Source: CAVTJL01 sp963752325
GTDB taxonomy: Bacteria; Pseudomonadota; Alphaproteobacteria; Geminicoccales; Geminicoccaceae
Direction of reading: 5' to 3'
DNA length: 64,000 bases
NCBI GenBank assembly: GCA_963752325.1
Contig: CAVVXU010000002.1
Location: 62,001 to 126,000 of the forward strand
The notes beneath the pieces are model-generated. The model saw only the letters and a program-made list of their open reading frames with translations, did no database searches and was not told the DNA's origin. This document shows, piece by piece, positions 63,907 to 64,000 of this stretch. A program made the translations under genes and the position numbers. The stretch's first letter is position 1; the number at the start of each line of letters is the position of its first letter.

Positions 63907-63976
63907 CTGGTCATCGGGGCCCCGCTGCTGCAAACTGCGCGTGACAAAAAAAGAGGAGGCGAAAGTTCGGCATGGC
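63907..63976 (-). repeat. Right copy of the imperfect repeat flanking the sugar-acid island
   Basis: This 70-base segment matches 55143-55211 in the same orientation with about 13 mismatches and one base difference in an A/T run. Read on the minus strand it begins ATG (63973) PNFRLLFF, equivalent to the PKIRLFFF start of the left copy, but the extra T puts the remainder out of frame. Together the copies bracket the 8.7 kb that holds the whole sugar-acid gene set. The remaining bases to the window end show no gene I can support. Confidence 0.5.
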
Positions 63977-64000
63977 TGCCACCAGCGCGCGTCCACTCCA

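Noticed and set aside
1..64000. CRISPR arrays, rRNA, tRNA, insertion-sequence transposases and replication origins
   Set aside because: Looked for regularly spaced repeats, tRNA-like cloverleaf segments, transposase motifs and origin-like AT-rich iterons; none could be supported. The 15-base repeats at 52,191 are coding and irregularly spaced.

Overview
The window reads as chromosomal DNA from a GC-rich alphaproteobacterium, probably a soil or rhizosphere member of the Rhodospirillales/Geminicoccales or a near relative. This rests on the high GC content, dense overlapping operons (ATGA and TGATG junctions), frequent GTG and TTG starts, and a gene set rich in ABC uptake systems and class III adenylate cyclases. 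No rRNA, tRNA or CRISPR array was seen.

Layout. (1) 1-22,668, plus strand: a nearly complete type VI secretion (T6SS) locus running tssC (3' end), hcp, a putative effector, tagJ, tssE, tssF, tssG, tssH/clpV, tagH (FHA), tssJ, tssK, tssL, tssM, tagF, pppA, a DUF2169 adaptor-like gene, an inactive ketosynthase-like gene, a PAAR-like nuclease effector and a beta-propeller protein that may be its immunity protein. (2) 22,678-31,291, minus strand: a convergent accessory T6SS operon with a lipoprotein, a Gly-rich exported protein, an exported caspase-like protease with Sel1 repeats, vgrG, a DUF6484 protein, a TIGR02270/HEAT protein and an adenylate cyclase-FHA fusion. (3) 31,550-42,611: an amide-utilisation locus with an XRE-cupin regulator and a GlcG-like gene, divergent from a peptide-type ABC transporter whose operon carries three different amidase-signature enzymes. 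(4) 42,657-53,574: single-function genes, namely a SulP transporter, a LysE exporter, a class III aminotransferase, a cyclic-nucleotide-gated potassium channel next to an adenylate cyclase-TPR protein, a DGPF protein with its ECF42-type sigma factor, a protein with CTNEF repeats and a DUF4142 protein. (5) 53,681-54,958: a FitAB/VapBC-type toxin-antitoxin pair coupled to a degraded SIR2-like gene of lower GC. (6) 55,284-63,793: a sugar-acid catabolic island (RraA-like protein, sugar ABC transporter without an ATPase, GntR regulator, aldo-keto reductase, enolase-superfamily dehydratase, NAD-dependent epimerase/dehydrogenase), flanked by two imperfect direct repeats and carrying a shared GntR-type operator.

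How the parts fit. The T6SS genes provide sheath, tube, baseplate, membrane complex, recycling ATPase and FHA/phosphatase control, plus at least two candidate effectors. Region 3 would import an amide or short peptide and hydrolyse it. Region 6 would import and oxidise or dehydrate a sugar acid under GntR control.

Caution. About 35-40 single-base frame breaks interrupt otherwise well-conserved genes (hcp, tssE, vgrG, the ECF sigma factor and most severely the sugar ABC genes). Large genes such as tssF, tssH, tssK and tssM are intact. The most economical reading is residual indel error in the assembly, but genuine decay cannot be excluded from the sequence alone. Genes with one or two breaks are listed as CDS and those with three or more lesions as pseudogene.
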